Shown: positions 1 through 7,338, numbered from the stretch's first letter. The stretch is DNA of 42,592 bases from an uncultured Bacteroidales bacterium (GCA_937898885.1 CALDKD010000005.1:1-42592); one strand, 5' to 3'. Numbers and translations are program-made. The notes: generated by a model from the letters alone, not told the origin.

Positions 1-276
1 TTCTGTTCCGACGAAGGCATAGAGGAATGCAGGTTCTATCACTGGCAGGCAAAGGTCAGGATGGAAGCGGCAAAAGGTACCGGGGAGTTTCTCCCAGTCA
101 GCATCAACAACAGAGGCGGTAAGGTTGCCATTCTGGGAAGTAACGGGTTCGGTAGCGGCAATGCCAGCAGCAACCAACCTATATGCGAGATTGTCTATCC
201 GAGCGGTGTTAAGATCCGGTTCTCAGGCAACATCAATCCGGAGGCAGTTACAAACAATGAAACGAAACGAGCGTAA
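1..276 (+). CDS. IS66-type accessory protein TnpA, C-terminal part (5' end outside window)
   Basis: The frame is open from base 1 and ends at TAA 274-276. It reads FYHWQAKVR, then GEFLPVSI, then CEIVYPSGVKIRF. This order resembles the C-terminal half of the short accessory protein (TnpA/Orf1) of IS66 elements, which has a Trp-rich recruit-and-bind region followed by a Y-P-x-G-v-x-i-r strand. The ending is odd: after NPEAV the last residues TNNETKRA are encoded by a palindromic repeat that occurs twice more just downstream, so the native C-terminus was probably replaced. No TnpB or TnpC follows, so this is likely a remnant. The family call rests on motif memory and is moderate; it could be another small DNA-binding transposon protein. 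Confidence 0.5.
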   Translation, partial: FCSDEGIEECRFYHWQAKVRMEAAKGTGEFLPVSINNRGGKVAILGSNGFGSGNASSNQPICEIVYPSGVKIRFSGNINPEAVTNNETKRA

Positions 277-417
277 CTATAGGCACTCCGGTAATTCCCC
301 ATTTATCTAAGGTTCTGAGTCACTCGCTCATTTCATTTCAAATAATGAAACGAAATTTCTCTAACTATATTTATTTCGTTTCAAATAATGAAACGAAACG
401 AGCGTAACTATAGGCAC
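252..417. repeat. Cluster of three palindromic repeat copies
   Basis: A 31-base word beginning AATGAAACGAAACGAGCG occurs exactly at 256-286 and 387-417. A diverged middle copy lies at about 338-370. In copies two and three the word is preceded by its reverse complement. At 374-398 the arms TTTCGTTTCA and TGAAACGAAA pair perfectly around AATAA; at 331-355 the same hairpin has one mismatch. The first copy supplies the stop codon of the IS66-type frame. The arrangement suggests a small palindromic element or repeated IS-end scar rather than a terminator, since no T-run follows. Confidence 0.8.
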
Positions 418-502
418 GAGTCTTTCATAAGATGTCAGGAACGAGATGGATCATATTGATACAAATGTAGTCCGGAATTCACAAGATATTAACAAAATGC
501 GC

Positions 503-510
503 TACCTTTG
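503..510 (+). promoter_or_regulatory. Bacteroidetes -7 box upstream of the peptide/lipoprotein pair
   Basis: TACCTTTG matches the Bacteroidetes primary sigma -7 consensus TAnnTTTG. It lies 34 bases before the small peptide ATG at 545 and about 200 before the lipoprotein ATG. No clear -33 TTG is seen at the expected distance, so the call is by the -7 box and position. Confidence 0.55.
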
Positions 511-544
511 CGCCCAGTTCCGGCAATTGCAGTTTTTGCATAAA

Positions 545-691
545 ATGGTAACAGACAAAACTTTTTCCGCCCATACAGGGCGCAGTCAGTACATCAGGCC
601 CTCAATGCGGATAATCCGTGTGAGATTGGAAGGCATTCTGGCTTCCAGCACCGAAGGTTACAAGAACAATGAACCGGATGACTGGTTCTGA
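545..691 (+). CDS. Small 48-residue peptide upstream of surface lipoprotein
   Basis: The ATG at 545 follows the -7 box at 503-510, and the frame ends at TGA 689-691, 19 bases before the lipoprotein start. The peptide reads SQYIRPSMRIIRVRLEGIL, then ASSTEGYKNN, ending EPDDWF. From memory, short Bacteroidales peptides with a basic hydrophobic strand, an E-G-(I/L)-L-x-x-S motif and an acidic aromatic C-terminus often sit next to fimbrillin-like genes; their function is not known to me. It has no signal peptide or clear membrane helix. It probably shares a transcript with the lipoprotein. The frame is also open upstream to 446, but that start lies before the promoter. It could be a chance ORF. 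Confidence 0.5.
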   Translation: MVTDKTFSAHTGRSQYIRPSMRIIRVRLEGILASSTEGYKNNEPDDWF

Positions 692-710
692 CAAATATGG
701 AGCAACAGAA

Positions 711-2921
711 ATGAAAAGAACCATAGCAACAGCCATAGCCGCCGTATCGGCGTTCCTTTTTGCCGTGTCGTGCACAAAGCAGGAGACAGTACCCCAAGTC
801 GGAAATAGCGGCATTGCCGGCAAGCCCTTCACCGCCGTCATAGAGCAGGAGACCACCAGGACGGTCCTAACCGATGAATACAAGGTAAACTGGGAGTCAG
901 GTGACCAGATCAGCATAAACGGAGCTGTCTATTCCGCTACCCCCGATGAGTCCGATGCCACCAAGGCGGACTTCACGTTTGTGAGCGGCACCGACCCCGA
1001 GCCGACCTACAAGGCTGTCTTTCCCGCCAGTCTGTACAATGCCGGAAGCTATGCGTTCCCAGCTACCCAGGCATATTCGGCAGGCAAGCTCAACGCCCCG
1101 ATGTATGCCGAGAGTGAGACCGACAACCTGTCATTCAGGAACATCTGCGGTGTTATATGCCTTGCGCTGAAGGGAACCGGGAGCGTCAGGAGCATAGCTG
1201 TCACAGCATACGAGCCCATCTGCGGCGCTTTCTCTATGACCGATGCCACTACCGTAAGCCTGACCGGCACCGGCAAGACCGTCACCCTGGAATGCGGTGT
1301 GACGGGCGTGCCGCTCAATATGGAGACCGCCACGAGATTCTACATCTATCTTGCGCCGGGAACATACTCAGCCGGTATGAGGTTTGTCATTACAAATACA
1401 AGCGGAGGTATCTATGAGAAGACCACGGCAAAGGATGTCACCATAGAGCGCAGCAACGTCTATACCTTCAACTGGACATCAGACTTTGCGCCTGCACTGT
1501 CTTTGTATGCCCTGCCCGGCAAGTTCAGTGTGGCCGACGGCAGGCAGGTGCACTTCGCCAGGGGCAATCTCTATGCAAAGAAGATCGGCTTTGGAAGTTA
1601 CTCATTCTGGACGTGGGGCATTTACAACAACCAGTATGACAGCAATGCCCTGAACTACGGCGAGACAAGGACTGCCACAGACGATGATACACAGATTGAC
1701 CTTTTCACCTGGGGATACAGCGCCACACAGTCGCTGCTTCCAACCGGAGATAATTCTGACAATGTGGAAATAGAGAATGGGAATCTGCCATATAGCGAGG
1801 ACTGGGGCAGCATGATAGCGGGTACAACAGCCCCCTGGCTAACACCTACCCGTGCCGAATGGCAGTACCTGTTTAAGGAACGCACCAACGCTTCCAGCCT
1901 TTACAAATGCGGAGTTACCGTTTGCGGAAAGCCGAATTGCGTTGTCATTGCCCCTGACGACTGGAATATTACGGCCAGTCCGCTTCAAGCTGAATACAGT
2001 GACACTTCTACTCCTATGACCTGGGCCGAGGCACAGACTGCCGGTCTTGTCTGCCTTCCTGCCGCCGGTTATCGCACTGCCGATGCAGTCTCAGACGTTG
2101 GAATCAAAGGCTGGTACTGGTCGTCAACGGGACATTTATATGATACTACGACAACAACTGGATACAATGCGGGCTCTGTGGACTCCTCCGACAGATTCAT
2201 CAATATTGGAGCTCCATCACGCGGTCAAGGCTGTTCCGTCCGCCTCATTACAAGAGCCGTTTCTTTCTCTGATAATAATTTATCTGTTGATTTGGGCCTG
2301 AGCGTGAGGTGGGCGGCCTGTAACCTGGGCGCATCTAATCCTTGGGAGTACGGCGGCTATTACCAGTGGGCGGGAACAGAGGATGTCTCAGACGTCAGCA
2401 AATTGCTTGGCTGGGAAAACTGCCCATACTATACGGGAAGCGGAATAACAGATGAATATTCTTCTCCTATTCTTTGGACAAAGTACACCTCACACATGCA
2501 AGGTGACAACATAGCAGGAGATGGCAAAGCCGTTCTTGAGCCAGCCGATGATGCCGCCTGCGTCAATCTGGGTGAAGGGTGGCGGATGCCTACAGATGCG
2601 GAGTGTCAGGAACTCATAGACTGCTGCACCTGGAGCTGGACTGACAATTACAACAGCACAGGTACGGCCGGTTACATAGTAACCAGCAATAAGGCCGAAT
2701 ATACAGATTGCTCCATCTTCCTTCCCGCCGCTGGGCAACGCAAAGGAAACAGCCTCATCAATAAGGGCCAGGAAGGTTACTACTGGCCAAGTTCAAGTTA
2801 TCAAGGACCCTGGGCTTCTTGCAACGCCGTAAATGGGCTTCATTTCAGTGACAGCAAGCTTCTTTTGGAAGACTCAAACCGCTATTTAGGTTTTTCCGTG
2901 CGCCCCGTCCTCCCATATTGA
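711..2921 (+). CDS. Fimbrillin-like surface lipoprotein with tandem FISUMP-type domains (736 aa)
   Basis: The start at ATG 711 gives a lipoprotein signal, MKRTIATAIAAVSAFLF followed by AVSC, so Cys is lipidated and the protein is likely outer-membrane and probably surface exposed. An upstream in-frame ATG at 669 would bury the signal. Residues 20-270 resemble the Mfa-like/fimbrillin N-terminal fold (TRTVL, WESGDQISING). Residues about 275-520 hold a first FISUMP-like domain (HFARGNLYA, WLTPTRAEWQYLF, LPAAGYR, YWSST, CSVRLI). Residues about 530-736 hold a second, more canonical copy (VDLGLSVRWAACNLGA, GEGWRMPTDAE, FLPAAGQR, YYWPSSS, FSVRPV). Two copies in tandem behind one fimbrillin-like domain suggest a minor tip or adhesin-like component. 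No partner fimbrial genes are visible here. The substrate is unknown. Confidence 0.8.
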   Translation: MKRTIATAIAAVSAFLFAVSCTKQETVPQVGNSGIAGKPFTAVIEQETTRTVLTDEYKVNWESGDQISINGAVYSATPDESDATKADFTFVSGTDPEPTYKAVFPASLYNAGSYAFPATQAYSAGKLNAPMYAESETDNLSFRNICGVICLALKGTGSVRSIAVTAYEPICGAFSMTDATTVSLTGTGKTVTLECGVTGVPLNMETATRFYIYLAPGTYSAGMRFVITNTSGGIYEKTTAKDVTIERSNVYTFNWTSDFAPALSLYALPGKFSVADGRQVHFARGNLYAKKIGFGSYSFWTWGIYNNQYDSNALNYGETRTATDDDTQIDLFTWGYSATQSLLPTGDNSDNVEIENGNLPYSEDWGSMIAGTTAPWLTPTRAEWQYLFKERTNASSLYKCGVTVCGKPNCVVIAPDDWNITASPLQAEYSDTSTPMTWAEAQTAGLVCLPAAGYRTADAVSDVGIKGWYWSSTGHLYDTTTTTGYNAGSVDSSDRFINIGAPSRGQGCSVRLITRAVSFSDNNLSVDLGLSVRWAACNLGASNPWEYGGYYQWAGTEDVSDVSKLLGWENCPYYTGSGITDEYSSPILWTKYTSHMQGDNIAGDGKAVLEPADDAACVNLGEGWRMPTDAECQELIDCCTWSWTDNYNSTGTAGYIVTSNKAEYTDCSIFLPAAGQRKGNSLINKGQEGYYWPSSSYQGPWASCNAVNGLHFSDSKLLLEDSNRYLGFSVRPVLPY

Positions 2922-3077
2922 TTTTGTGAGTGCCAATCCATTGCCATACTCAAAAGCAATGCGGCAGTCACCCGGTTTGATACCAAGCCGCCTGTACAAA
3001 TCTGTTTTCCACCACCTTTGAACGCTGTTTGCATAAAGGTTACAGTCCAAAGGCCTCGCTACTAAAGGTACATCCAC
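2886..3077 (-). other. Doubtful minus-strand frame antisense to the lipoprotein end
   Basis: A frame beginning at GTG 3077 codes for 63 residues including VQRWWKTDLYRRLGIKPGD and CRIAFEYGNGLAL, which looks more protein-like than a typical shadow. The same frame stays open upstream to about 3215 without an ATG. It overlaps the last 36 bases of the lipoprotein gene. I do not recognise the family. It may be the decayed end of a gene whose start was lost, or chance. Confidence 0.2.
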
Positions 3078-3089
3078 TGAGATGTACCT
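3066..3089. repeat. Perfect 9-bp inverted repeat, 6-nt loop
   Basis: AGGTACATC (3066-3074) and GATGTACCT (3081-3089) pair perfectly around CACTGA. No T-run follows on either strand, so this is not a standard terminator. It lies in the non-coding stretch after the lipoprotein and could be an operator or a processed 3' end. Confidence 0.5.
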
Positions 3090-3124
3090 CTGGAACGTCT
3101 TTGAGGAAAGCTGTGTATTGCACC

Positions 3125-3421
3125 CTATTCTTTTGTGAATTTGTAAACTGCCACTGTTGGAATGACAACCATCAGTAGCAGTGTAATCTCCACTAATGCG
3201 TATGACCCGAGACGGTCAACCAAAGTCTGGAACCTCAACACCCCATCCACCAGAATTACCAAGAGGACAAACCAGCAGAGGAAGAATATTGCCGCATACT
3301 TTATCTTTCTTTTCTTCAATTTCATTTTGCCGCTTCTAAAACCATATACTTTGGCCGGACTGTCTTCAAAGTGTACCCCCTCTCTGACCTGCCCGGCGTT
3401 CAGCCCACTCAGAATGCTCAT
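3125..3421 (-). CDS. Hypothetical small membrane protein with two helices (98 aa)
   Basis: The frame runs from ATG 3421 to TAG 3125-3127. After a soluble N-terminus of about 37 residues come a basic stretch (KLKKRKIK), a hydrophobic segment (YAAIFFLCWFVLLVILV) and a second one (VEITLLLMVVIPTVAVY). An internal ATG at the MKLKKRK position would give a 66-residue protein with a classical positive-inside start. I recognise no family, there is no -7 box immediately upstream, and the opposite strand also has an open frame, so this may or may not be expressed. It is the only reasonable candidate gene between 2922 and 3724. Confidence 0.35.
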   Translation of the reverse strand: MSILSGLNAGQVREGVHFEDSPAKVYGFRSGKMKLKKRKIKYAAIFFLCWFVLLVILVDGVLRFQTLVDRLGSYALVEITLLLMVVIPTVAVYKFTKE

Positions 3422-3427
3422 TCCGGC

Positions 3428-3690
3428 ACCAACCTCAATGTGGTATTGGCAATGCCTTTCTCAGACAAAAATATGAAATCATTCCGAAAGACTGCACTAA
3501 AACCGGATTATCGGCAATAGAAATCGCACTATTGTCAGCGGAATTCGCCTCGGAGCCCCTATTGAGCGAGCCCTGGGCTTCGTAGGGAGTAGGCTTCGTA
3601 GAGCCTAGCCCCAAAGACAGCCTCTGACTGCGGCCTTGAAGCACATACTTTTTCGGGTGAGCCAGCCAGCCCAGAATAGCCATATTTACA
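3428..3690. other. Non-coding stretch with nested repeats
   Basis: No convincing gene is seen here. At 3575-3611, GGCTTCGTAG is directly repeated (3576-3585 and 3592-3601), and the second copy sits in a small hairpin AGGCT-TCGTAG-AGCCT (3591-3606) enclosed by GGGCT/AGCCC arms. The remaining sequence is a downstream flank of the tRNA-Asp transcript. Confidence 0.4.
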
Positions 3691-3696
3691 GCAAAA

Positions 3697-3720
3697 GCCC
3701 CTCCGGAATTCCGAAGGGGC
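3697..3720 (-). terminator. Terminator after tRNA-Asp
   Basis: On the minus strand a 12-bp near-perfect hairpin (GCCCCTTCGGAA paired with TTCCGGAGGGGC, one mismatch) is followed by TTTT. It lies five bases beyond the tRNA 3' end and is the natural rho-independent terminator of that transcript. Confidence 0.75.
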
Positions 3721-3724
3721 CTTG

Positions 3725-3799
3725 CGGTGTGTATGGGGCTCGAACCCATGACCTCCGCCGTGACAGGGCGGCATTCTAACCAAGCTGAACTAACACACC
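3725..3799 (-). tRNA. tRNA-Asp (GTC)
   Basis: On the minus strand the acceptor arm is GGTGTGT paired with ACACACC, followed by discriminator G. The D arm contains AGTTCAGCTTGGTTAGA. The anticodon stem GCCGC/GGCGG (loop flanks included) encloses a CTGTCAC loop with anticodon GTC, and the T arm contains GGTTCGAGCC. The CCA is not encoded. A Bacteroidetes promoter lies 25-55 bases upstream, and a terminator lies directly downstream. Confidence 0.97.
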
Positions 3800-3824
3800 A
3801 TTGTGTCCTTGCTTGTTGACGCTG

Positions 3825-3854
3825 CAAAGGTACGTACTTTTTTTATTCCTACAA
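3825..3854 (-). promoter_or_regulatory. Promoter of tRNA-Asp
   Basis: On the minus strand, TTG (3852-3854) is separated by 19 bases from TACCTTTG (3825-3832). This fits the Bacteroidetes -33/-7 arrangement. The -33 element overlaps the stop region of the acetyltransferase gene, so the tRNA promoter is embedded at the end of that gene. Confidence 0.8.
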
Positions 3855-4394
3855 GCATTGGCACACTTTTTTTTGAAAAATTTTTTGGAGTATCACTACG
3901 TCAGAGAACACATCGCCACCCCAGAGCCATTCATGCAGCAGGCCAGACCTGTCAAAGCCGCAAGACTCAAAAAGGCGCAGACTGGCGGTATTGTCCACTG
4001 GCACAAGCGCGTACAACTGACGCAGGCGGAGACGACGCTCCGCATACGCGCAGATTCTCTCCAATGCAGACAAGGCCACTCCCCTGCCCCGGAACTCACT
4101 AAGCAGGGCAATGCCAACCTGAGCCCGTGACTGGACAGCATCCACATCGGTAAGGTCAATGCAGCCGGCCACCACTCCGTACACCTCAATAATCAGTCTG
4201 ACCTGATGCTCAGCGAACAGGTCGTGGACAGATTCCTCCACATAACGCGAAAGCTGTGCCCGTGAGTAGGGCGCGGAATTGCAGGAGACCGTCCACAAAG
4301 CCTCGTCGTTCTCCAGACGGAACAACGCGTCAACATCGGCAGGCTCAGGCGCACGCAGGCGCAGGCTGCCGTCATCAAGCATTTTCTCCAGCAT
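3849..4394 (-). CDS. GNAT-family N-acetyltransferase, RimJ/RimL/SpeG-like (181 aa)
   Basis: This is a single GNAT fold of usual length for RimL/SpeG-type enzymes, which transfer acetyl from acetyl-CoA to an amine. The N-terminal strand-helix reads LRLRAPEPADVDALFRLEND. The acetyl-CoA-binding loop is at about residues 98-112 (IALLSEFRGRGVALSALE, the Q/R-x-x-G-x-G/A region). The C-terminal motif N-x-x-S-x-x-L-x-x-x-x-G-F is present (NTASLRLFESCGF). A substrate cannot be read from the sequence: ribosomal protein N-terminus, polyamine or amino sugar are all possible. Its start overlaps the upstream glycosyltransferase gene by 20 bases, so it is the last gene of the recR unit. Confidence 0.85.
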   Translation of the reverse strand: MLEKMLDDGSLRLRAPEPADVDALFRLENDEALWTVSCNSAPYSRAQLSRYVEESVHDLFAEHQVRLIIEVYGVVAGCIDLTDVDAVQSRAQVGIALLSEFRGRGVALSALERICAYAERRLRLRQLYALVPVDNTASLRLFESCGFDRSGLLHEWLWGGDVFSDVVILQKIFQKKVCQCL

Positions 4395-5538
4395 CTTGCC
4401 TTATTTCCTGATCCGTTATCAGTACCTTGGAGCCTGGATACAGTGTAGCGATCCTTGCCACTCCCTGATTCCGCACCATATTGTCAATAATCTCTGAATA
4501 CGAGAACGCAGACACATCATATATGGTATAGTCACGGGGGTGCTCCGATGTTGGCAAAGACATTCGCGACGATACTATATCACCCTCATTCGTGCCTGTA
4601 AGGCGGCTCACCAGAGGAAGCAGCTCCGAATGGCCCGCGTACATCCAGACAAGCCGCGTGTCATCGCCCTTCCTTGTGCGATGCACGATGTTGTTTGCCA
4701 TATATGACAGTACTGTCTGGACTGCCACCACAATCCGTACCATCAGGCCGAACAGGAGATGGTAGCCTCTGAAATGCTTGTTGAAGAATATCAGCATGGC
4801 ATTGTAGAACACCTTCGCATAGCGGTACGATGTCTTGTTGGTACTCTCGCCCTTGTAGTGAAGCACAGGAACGGGAATGTACCAGTTCTCAAAGCCCTCC
4901 TTCAGGATGCGGTATGACAGATCCACATCCTCGCCATACATAAAGAACGACTCATCGAATCCTCCGGTACGCTCCAGGGCCTCACGGCGCACGAACATAA
5001 AGGCACCGGATACAATCTCAATGCGATTTGCCTCCATCGGGTCAAGGTAGCCCAGATAATAGCGGCCGAACACTCTGGACTTGGGCAGCAGTGAGCAGAG
5101 ACCGGACATCTTGCACAGCGATACGAACGGTGTGGGAACGGAGCGGCGCGACTCACGCGCGAAAGAGCCGTCACGGTTTATCATACGCACTCCGGCGGCT
5201 CCGGCCTGCGGATGATTGTCCATAAAGCGTATGCAATCGGACAGCACGCCCTCGGCCACTATCGTGTCGGGATTGAGGAACAACACATATCTTCCAGAAG
5301 CCTCCCTGAGCGCCAGGTTATTTGCGCGTGAGAAGCCAAGATTGCCTCCGGCGCGCATAAAGCGGACCTGTGGGAAGAGCGGCTCAAGATACTCAACGGT
5401 ATTATCCGCCGAGTCGTTATCGACCACCAGCACCTCCACGTCCAGACCTGATGAGGCCTTTGCCACAGAGCGCAGGCACTGTTCAAGGTAGTACCTGACG
5501 TTATAGCTTACTATTATTACGCTAAGCGATGCCATCAC
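4375..5538 (-). CDS. Family 2 glycosyltransferase, rhamnosyltransferase-like (387 aa)
   Basis: The GT-A fold starts at once with LSVIIVSYNVRYYLEQCL. The nucleotide-sugar site VVDNDSADNT is at about residues 38-47. FLNPDTIV at about residues 90-97 is the DxD-like metal site, and FMYGEDVDLSYR at about residues 200-211 is the E-D acceptor/base motif. This layout matches WbbL-type enzymes of cell-surface polysaccharide synthesis. After residue 270 there is an unusual C-terminal block: a hydrophobic segment (VRIVVAVQTVLSYMA) followed by about 110 soluble residues (RDYTIYDVSAFSYSEIID, LYPGSKVLITD) that are not part of the GT core. The gene is two bases downstream of the membrane protein. Donor and acceptor are unknown. 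Confidence 0.88.
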   Translation of the reverse strand: MMASLSVIIVSYNVRYYLEQCLRSVAKASSGLDVEVLVVDNDSADNTVEYLEPLFPQVRFMRAGGNLGFSRANNLALREASGRYVLFLNPDTIVAEGVLSDCIRFMDNHPQAGAAGVRMINRDGSFARESRRSVPTPFVSLCKMSGLCSLLPKSRVFGRYYLGYLDPMEANRIEIVSGAFMFVRREALERTGGFDESFFMYGEDVDLSYRILKEGFENWYIPVPVLHYKGESTNKTSYRYAKVFYNAMLIFFNKHFRGYHLLFGLMVRIVVAVQTVLSYMANNIVHRTRKGDDTRLVWMYAGHSELLPLVSRLTGTNEGDIVSSRMSLPTSEHPRDYTIYDVSAFSYSEIIDNMVRNQGVARIATLYPGSKVLITDQEIRQDAGENA

Positions 5539-5540
5539 TC

Positions 5541-5975
5541 CTAGTCTTCCCAGTCAACCTCGTACTCCAACGCGCTTTTTGTGGGATAGCAGAACATAGA
5601 GCAGATGGCGCCTATTACCGCACAGTAGAGCCCAAGGTCATCGCCAGTAAGATAATATACCAGAACGCTGTACTCTACCACAAGGAAGAACGCCAGCAGG
5701 CGGAGCCACGAGCACACCATATATATTCCAAGACGTCTCTCAAAAGGCTTGTCCTCCATACGGTCCATCATCTTCTTGAAGCCGCGCAAGGCAAGAGGAA
5801 TGGCAGCCAGCGATACCAGAACGGCTACGACGTGCAGGATGTAGATGGTGCCGGCATCAGTCACGGCGGCCTTTGGCAGTACGCCAGTCTCGTACAACAC
5901 AGCTGTCACGGCGGCCACCGCATATATGGCGAACCACCCTATTCTCAATCTCAATGCAAGTTTTCCTGAATTCAT
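5541..5975 (-). CDS. Conserved-type membrane protein with four predicted helices (144 aa)
   Basis: I do not recognise a named family. Four hydrophobic segments are visible: residues about 12-27 (IGWFAIYAVAAVTAVL), 44-62 (IYILHVVAVLVSLAAIPLA), 86-107 (MVCSWLRLLAFFLVVEYSVLV) and 112-128 (LGLYCAVIGAICSMFC). A charged loop RGFKKMMDRMEDKPFERR lies between the second and third. The C-terminus is acidic. It lies between recR (15-base gap) and the glycosyltransferase (2-base gap) and is almost certainly cotranscribed with both, which hints at an envelope role but does not show it. Confidence 0.7.
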   Translation of the reverse strand: MNSGKLALRLRIGWFAIYAVAAVTAVLYETGVLPKAAVTDAGTIYILHVVAVLVSLAAIPLALRGFKKMMDRMEDKPFERRLGIYMVCSWLRLLAFFLVVEYSVLVYYLTGDDLGLYCAVIGAICSMFCYPTKSALEYEVDWED

Positions 5976-5990
5976 AACACAAAAAACAAA

Positions 5991-6599
5991 TTACACGAAC
6001 GGAGTGCGGTCAACTATGGAGCGTCCCAACGACACCTCGTCCGCATATTCCAGATTATTACCGACTGCCACGCCACGGGCTATCACGCTCAGTCTCACTC
6101 CGGTATGGGCCAGTTTGCGAGAGATGAAGAAGTTTGTGGTATCGCCCTCCATAGTTGGACTGAGCGCCAGTATCACCTCATTGATGCCGCCGGCCTCCAC
6201 ACGCTCCACAAGGCCGGCTATCTGAAGGTCTGACGGGCCGATGCCGTTCATAGGAGATATCACCCCGCCAAGCACGTGGTACACGCCCTTGTATTGCATT
6301 GTGTTCTCTACGGCAAGGACATCCTGCACGTTCTCAACGACACACACTGTTGAGGAATCGCGCCGGGGATTGCCGCAGACAGAGCACACCTCCATATCGG
6401 ATATATTGTGGCAGATTTTGCAGTAGTGGATATCATCTTTCAGAGACTCCATCACACGGCCGAACTCGCGGACCTCGCCATCGGGTCTGGACAAGAGATG
6501 CAGAACGAGTCTGAGCGCGGTCCTGCGGCCTATTCCAGGCAAGGAGGCGAACTCACTCACCGCTCTTTCCAATGCTGCTGACGGATATTCCATACTCAT
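5991..6599 (-). CDS. recR: Recombination mediator RecR (202 aa)
   Basis: RecR loads RecA at gaps with RecO/RecF. The protein shows the N-terminal helix-hairpin-helix (FASLPGIGRRTALRLVLHLL), a C4 zinc finger (CKICHNISDMEVCSVC), and a Toprim domain (VCVVENVQDVLAVE, then LGGVISPMNGIGPSDL). The start is placed at ATG 6599 (MSMEYPS) because this gives the family's usual length of about 200 residues. The in-frame ATG at 6656 lies upstream of the likely -7 box at 6632-6639. It is the first gene of the minus-strand unit that ends at the acetyltransferase and diverges from engB. Confidence 0.95.
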   Translation of the reverse strand: MSMEYPSAALERAVSEFASLPGIGRRTALRLVLHLLSRPDGEVREFGRVMESLKDDIHYCKICHNISDMEVCSVCGNPRRDSSTVCVVENVQDVLAVENTMQYKGVYHVLGGVISPMNGIGPSDLQIAGLVERVEAGGINEVILALSPTMEGDTTNFFISRKLAHTGVRLSVIARGVAVGNNLEYADEVSLGRSIVDRTPFV

Positions 6600-6631
6600 A
6601 TAACTGAACACGCCTGACGCGCATTCGGCTT

Positions 6632-6639
6632 CAAAATTA
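6632..6639 (-). promoter_or_regulatory. -7 box of recR
   Basis: On the minus strand TAATTTTG matches TAnnTTTG and lies 32 bases before the chosen recR ATG. Its position argues against the longer upstream start. Confidence 0.55.
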
Positions 6640-6661
6640 GTGCAAAATCCGGACAAACCCC

Positions 6662-6669
6662 TATCTTTG
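6662..6669 (+). promoter_or_regulatory. -7 box of engB
   Basis: TATCTTTG matches TAnnTTTG exactly and lies 22 bases before the engB ATG, back to back with the recR promoter. The -33 element is weak. Confidence 0.65.
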
Positions 6670-6691
6670 CATCATAAATAAGGTAAACAAG

Positions 6692-7300
6692 ATGAATATC
6701 CGTACAGCAGAGTTTGTCATAAGCAACACCGATGTAACAAAATGTCCGGGCGGGAATCTGCCTGAATACGCTTTCATAGGACGCTCCAACGTGGGCAAGT
6801 CCAGTCTGATTAATATGCTCACGGACAACTCCAAACTGGCGATGACATCATCCACCCCGGGCAAGACACTGCTGATAAACCATTTTCTCATCAACAAGGA
6901 ATGGTATCTGGTTGATCTTCCAGGTTACGGATACGCCCAGAGAGGCAAGCAGCAGCAGGAGCAGCTTACGCGTATCATACAGGGGTATATTCTGCGGAGG
7001 GAGAGCCTGACATCGCTGTTTGTGCTGATTGACAGCCGTCTTGAGCCGCAAAAGATTGACCTGGAGTTTATACGCTGGCTGGGAGAGAACGGTGTGCCGT
7101 TCGGCATAATCTTCACAAAATCAGACAAGTTGGGAAACGGCAGGCTAGGCATAAACATAAGGAAGTTTCTGGATACTCTTGCAGAGGAATGGGAAGAGCT
7201 TCCCCCGCACTTTGTGACATCATCGCTCAGGAAATCCGGCCGTGACGAGGTTCTTGACTATATTGATGCCGTAAACAAATCCCTCAACACAAAAGATTGA
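6692..7300 (+). CDS. engB: Ribosome-biogenesis GTPase EngB/YsxC (202 aa)
   Basis: EngB is an essential GTPase for large-subunit assembly. The G motifs are all visible: G1 GRSNVGKSS (about residues 30-38), G2 around STPGKT (53-58), G3 DLPGYG (75-80), G4 TKSDKL (about 148-153) and G5 TSSLRKSG. The length and the C-terminal helix (EVLDYIDAVN) are typical. It stands alone behind its own promoter and is followed by the rho leader, with no obvious terminator in between, so readthrough into rho is possible. Confidence 0.95.
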   Translation: MNIRTAEFVISNTDVTKCPGGNLPEYAFIGRSNVGKSSLINMLTDNSKLAMTSSTPGKTLLINHFLINKEWYLVDLPGYGYAQRGKQQQEQLTRIIQGYILRRESLTSLFVLIDSRLEPQKIDLEFIRWLGENGVPFGIIFTKSDKLGNGRLGINIRKFLDTLAEEWEELPPHFVTSSLRKSGRDEVLDYIDAVNKSLNTKD

Positions 7301-7338
7301 TTTTTTATCCTCAGGACAGATATATTCTGATTTTTTTA

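Noticed and set aside
256..417. Possible CRISPR array from regularly repeated palindromic words
   Set aside because: Only three copies, with unequal spacing, conserved flanks instead of unique spacers, and no cas genes.
446..544. Longer start for the small peptide
   Set aside because: It lies upstream of and across the -7 box at 503-510.
2886..3421. A single frameshifted gene joining the two minus-strand frames
   Set aside because: The first frame ends naturally after its second helix and the second frame shows no matching continuation, so a join is not supported.
1..3700. Defence island or prophage in the accessory region
   Set aside because: No nuclease, methylase, toxin, integrase or phage structural motif was seen.
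3435..3827. A 130-residue minus-strand frame
   Set aside because: It runs through tRNA-Asp and its terminator; the protein-like part is the usual false translation of a tRNA.
6600..6656. Longer RecR start
   Set aside because: The added 19 residues are not RecR-like, and the start lies before the likely promoter.
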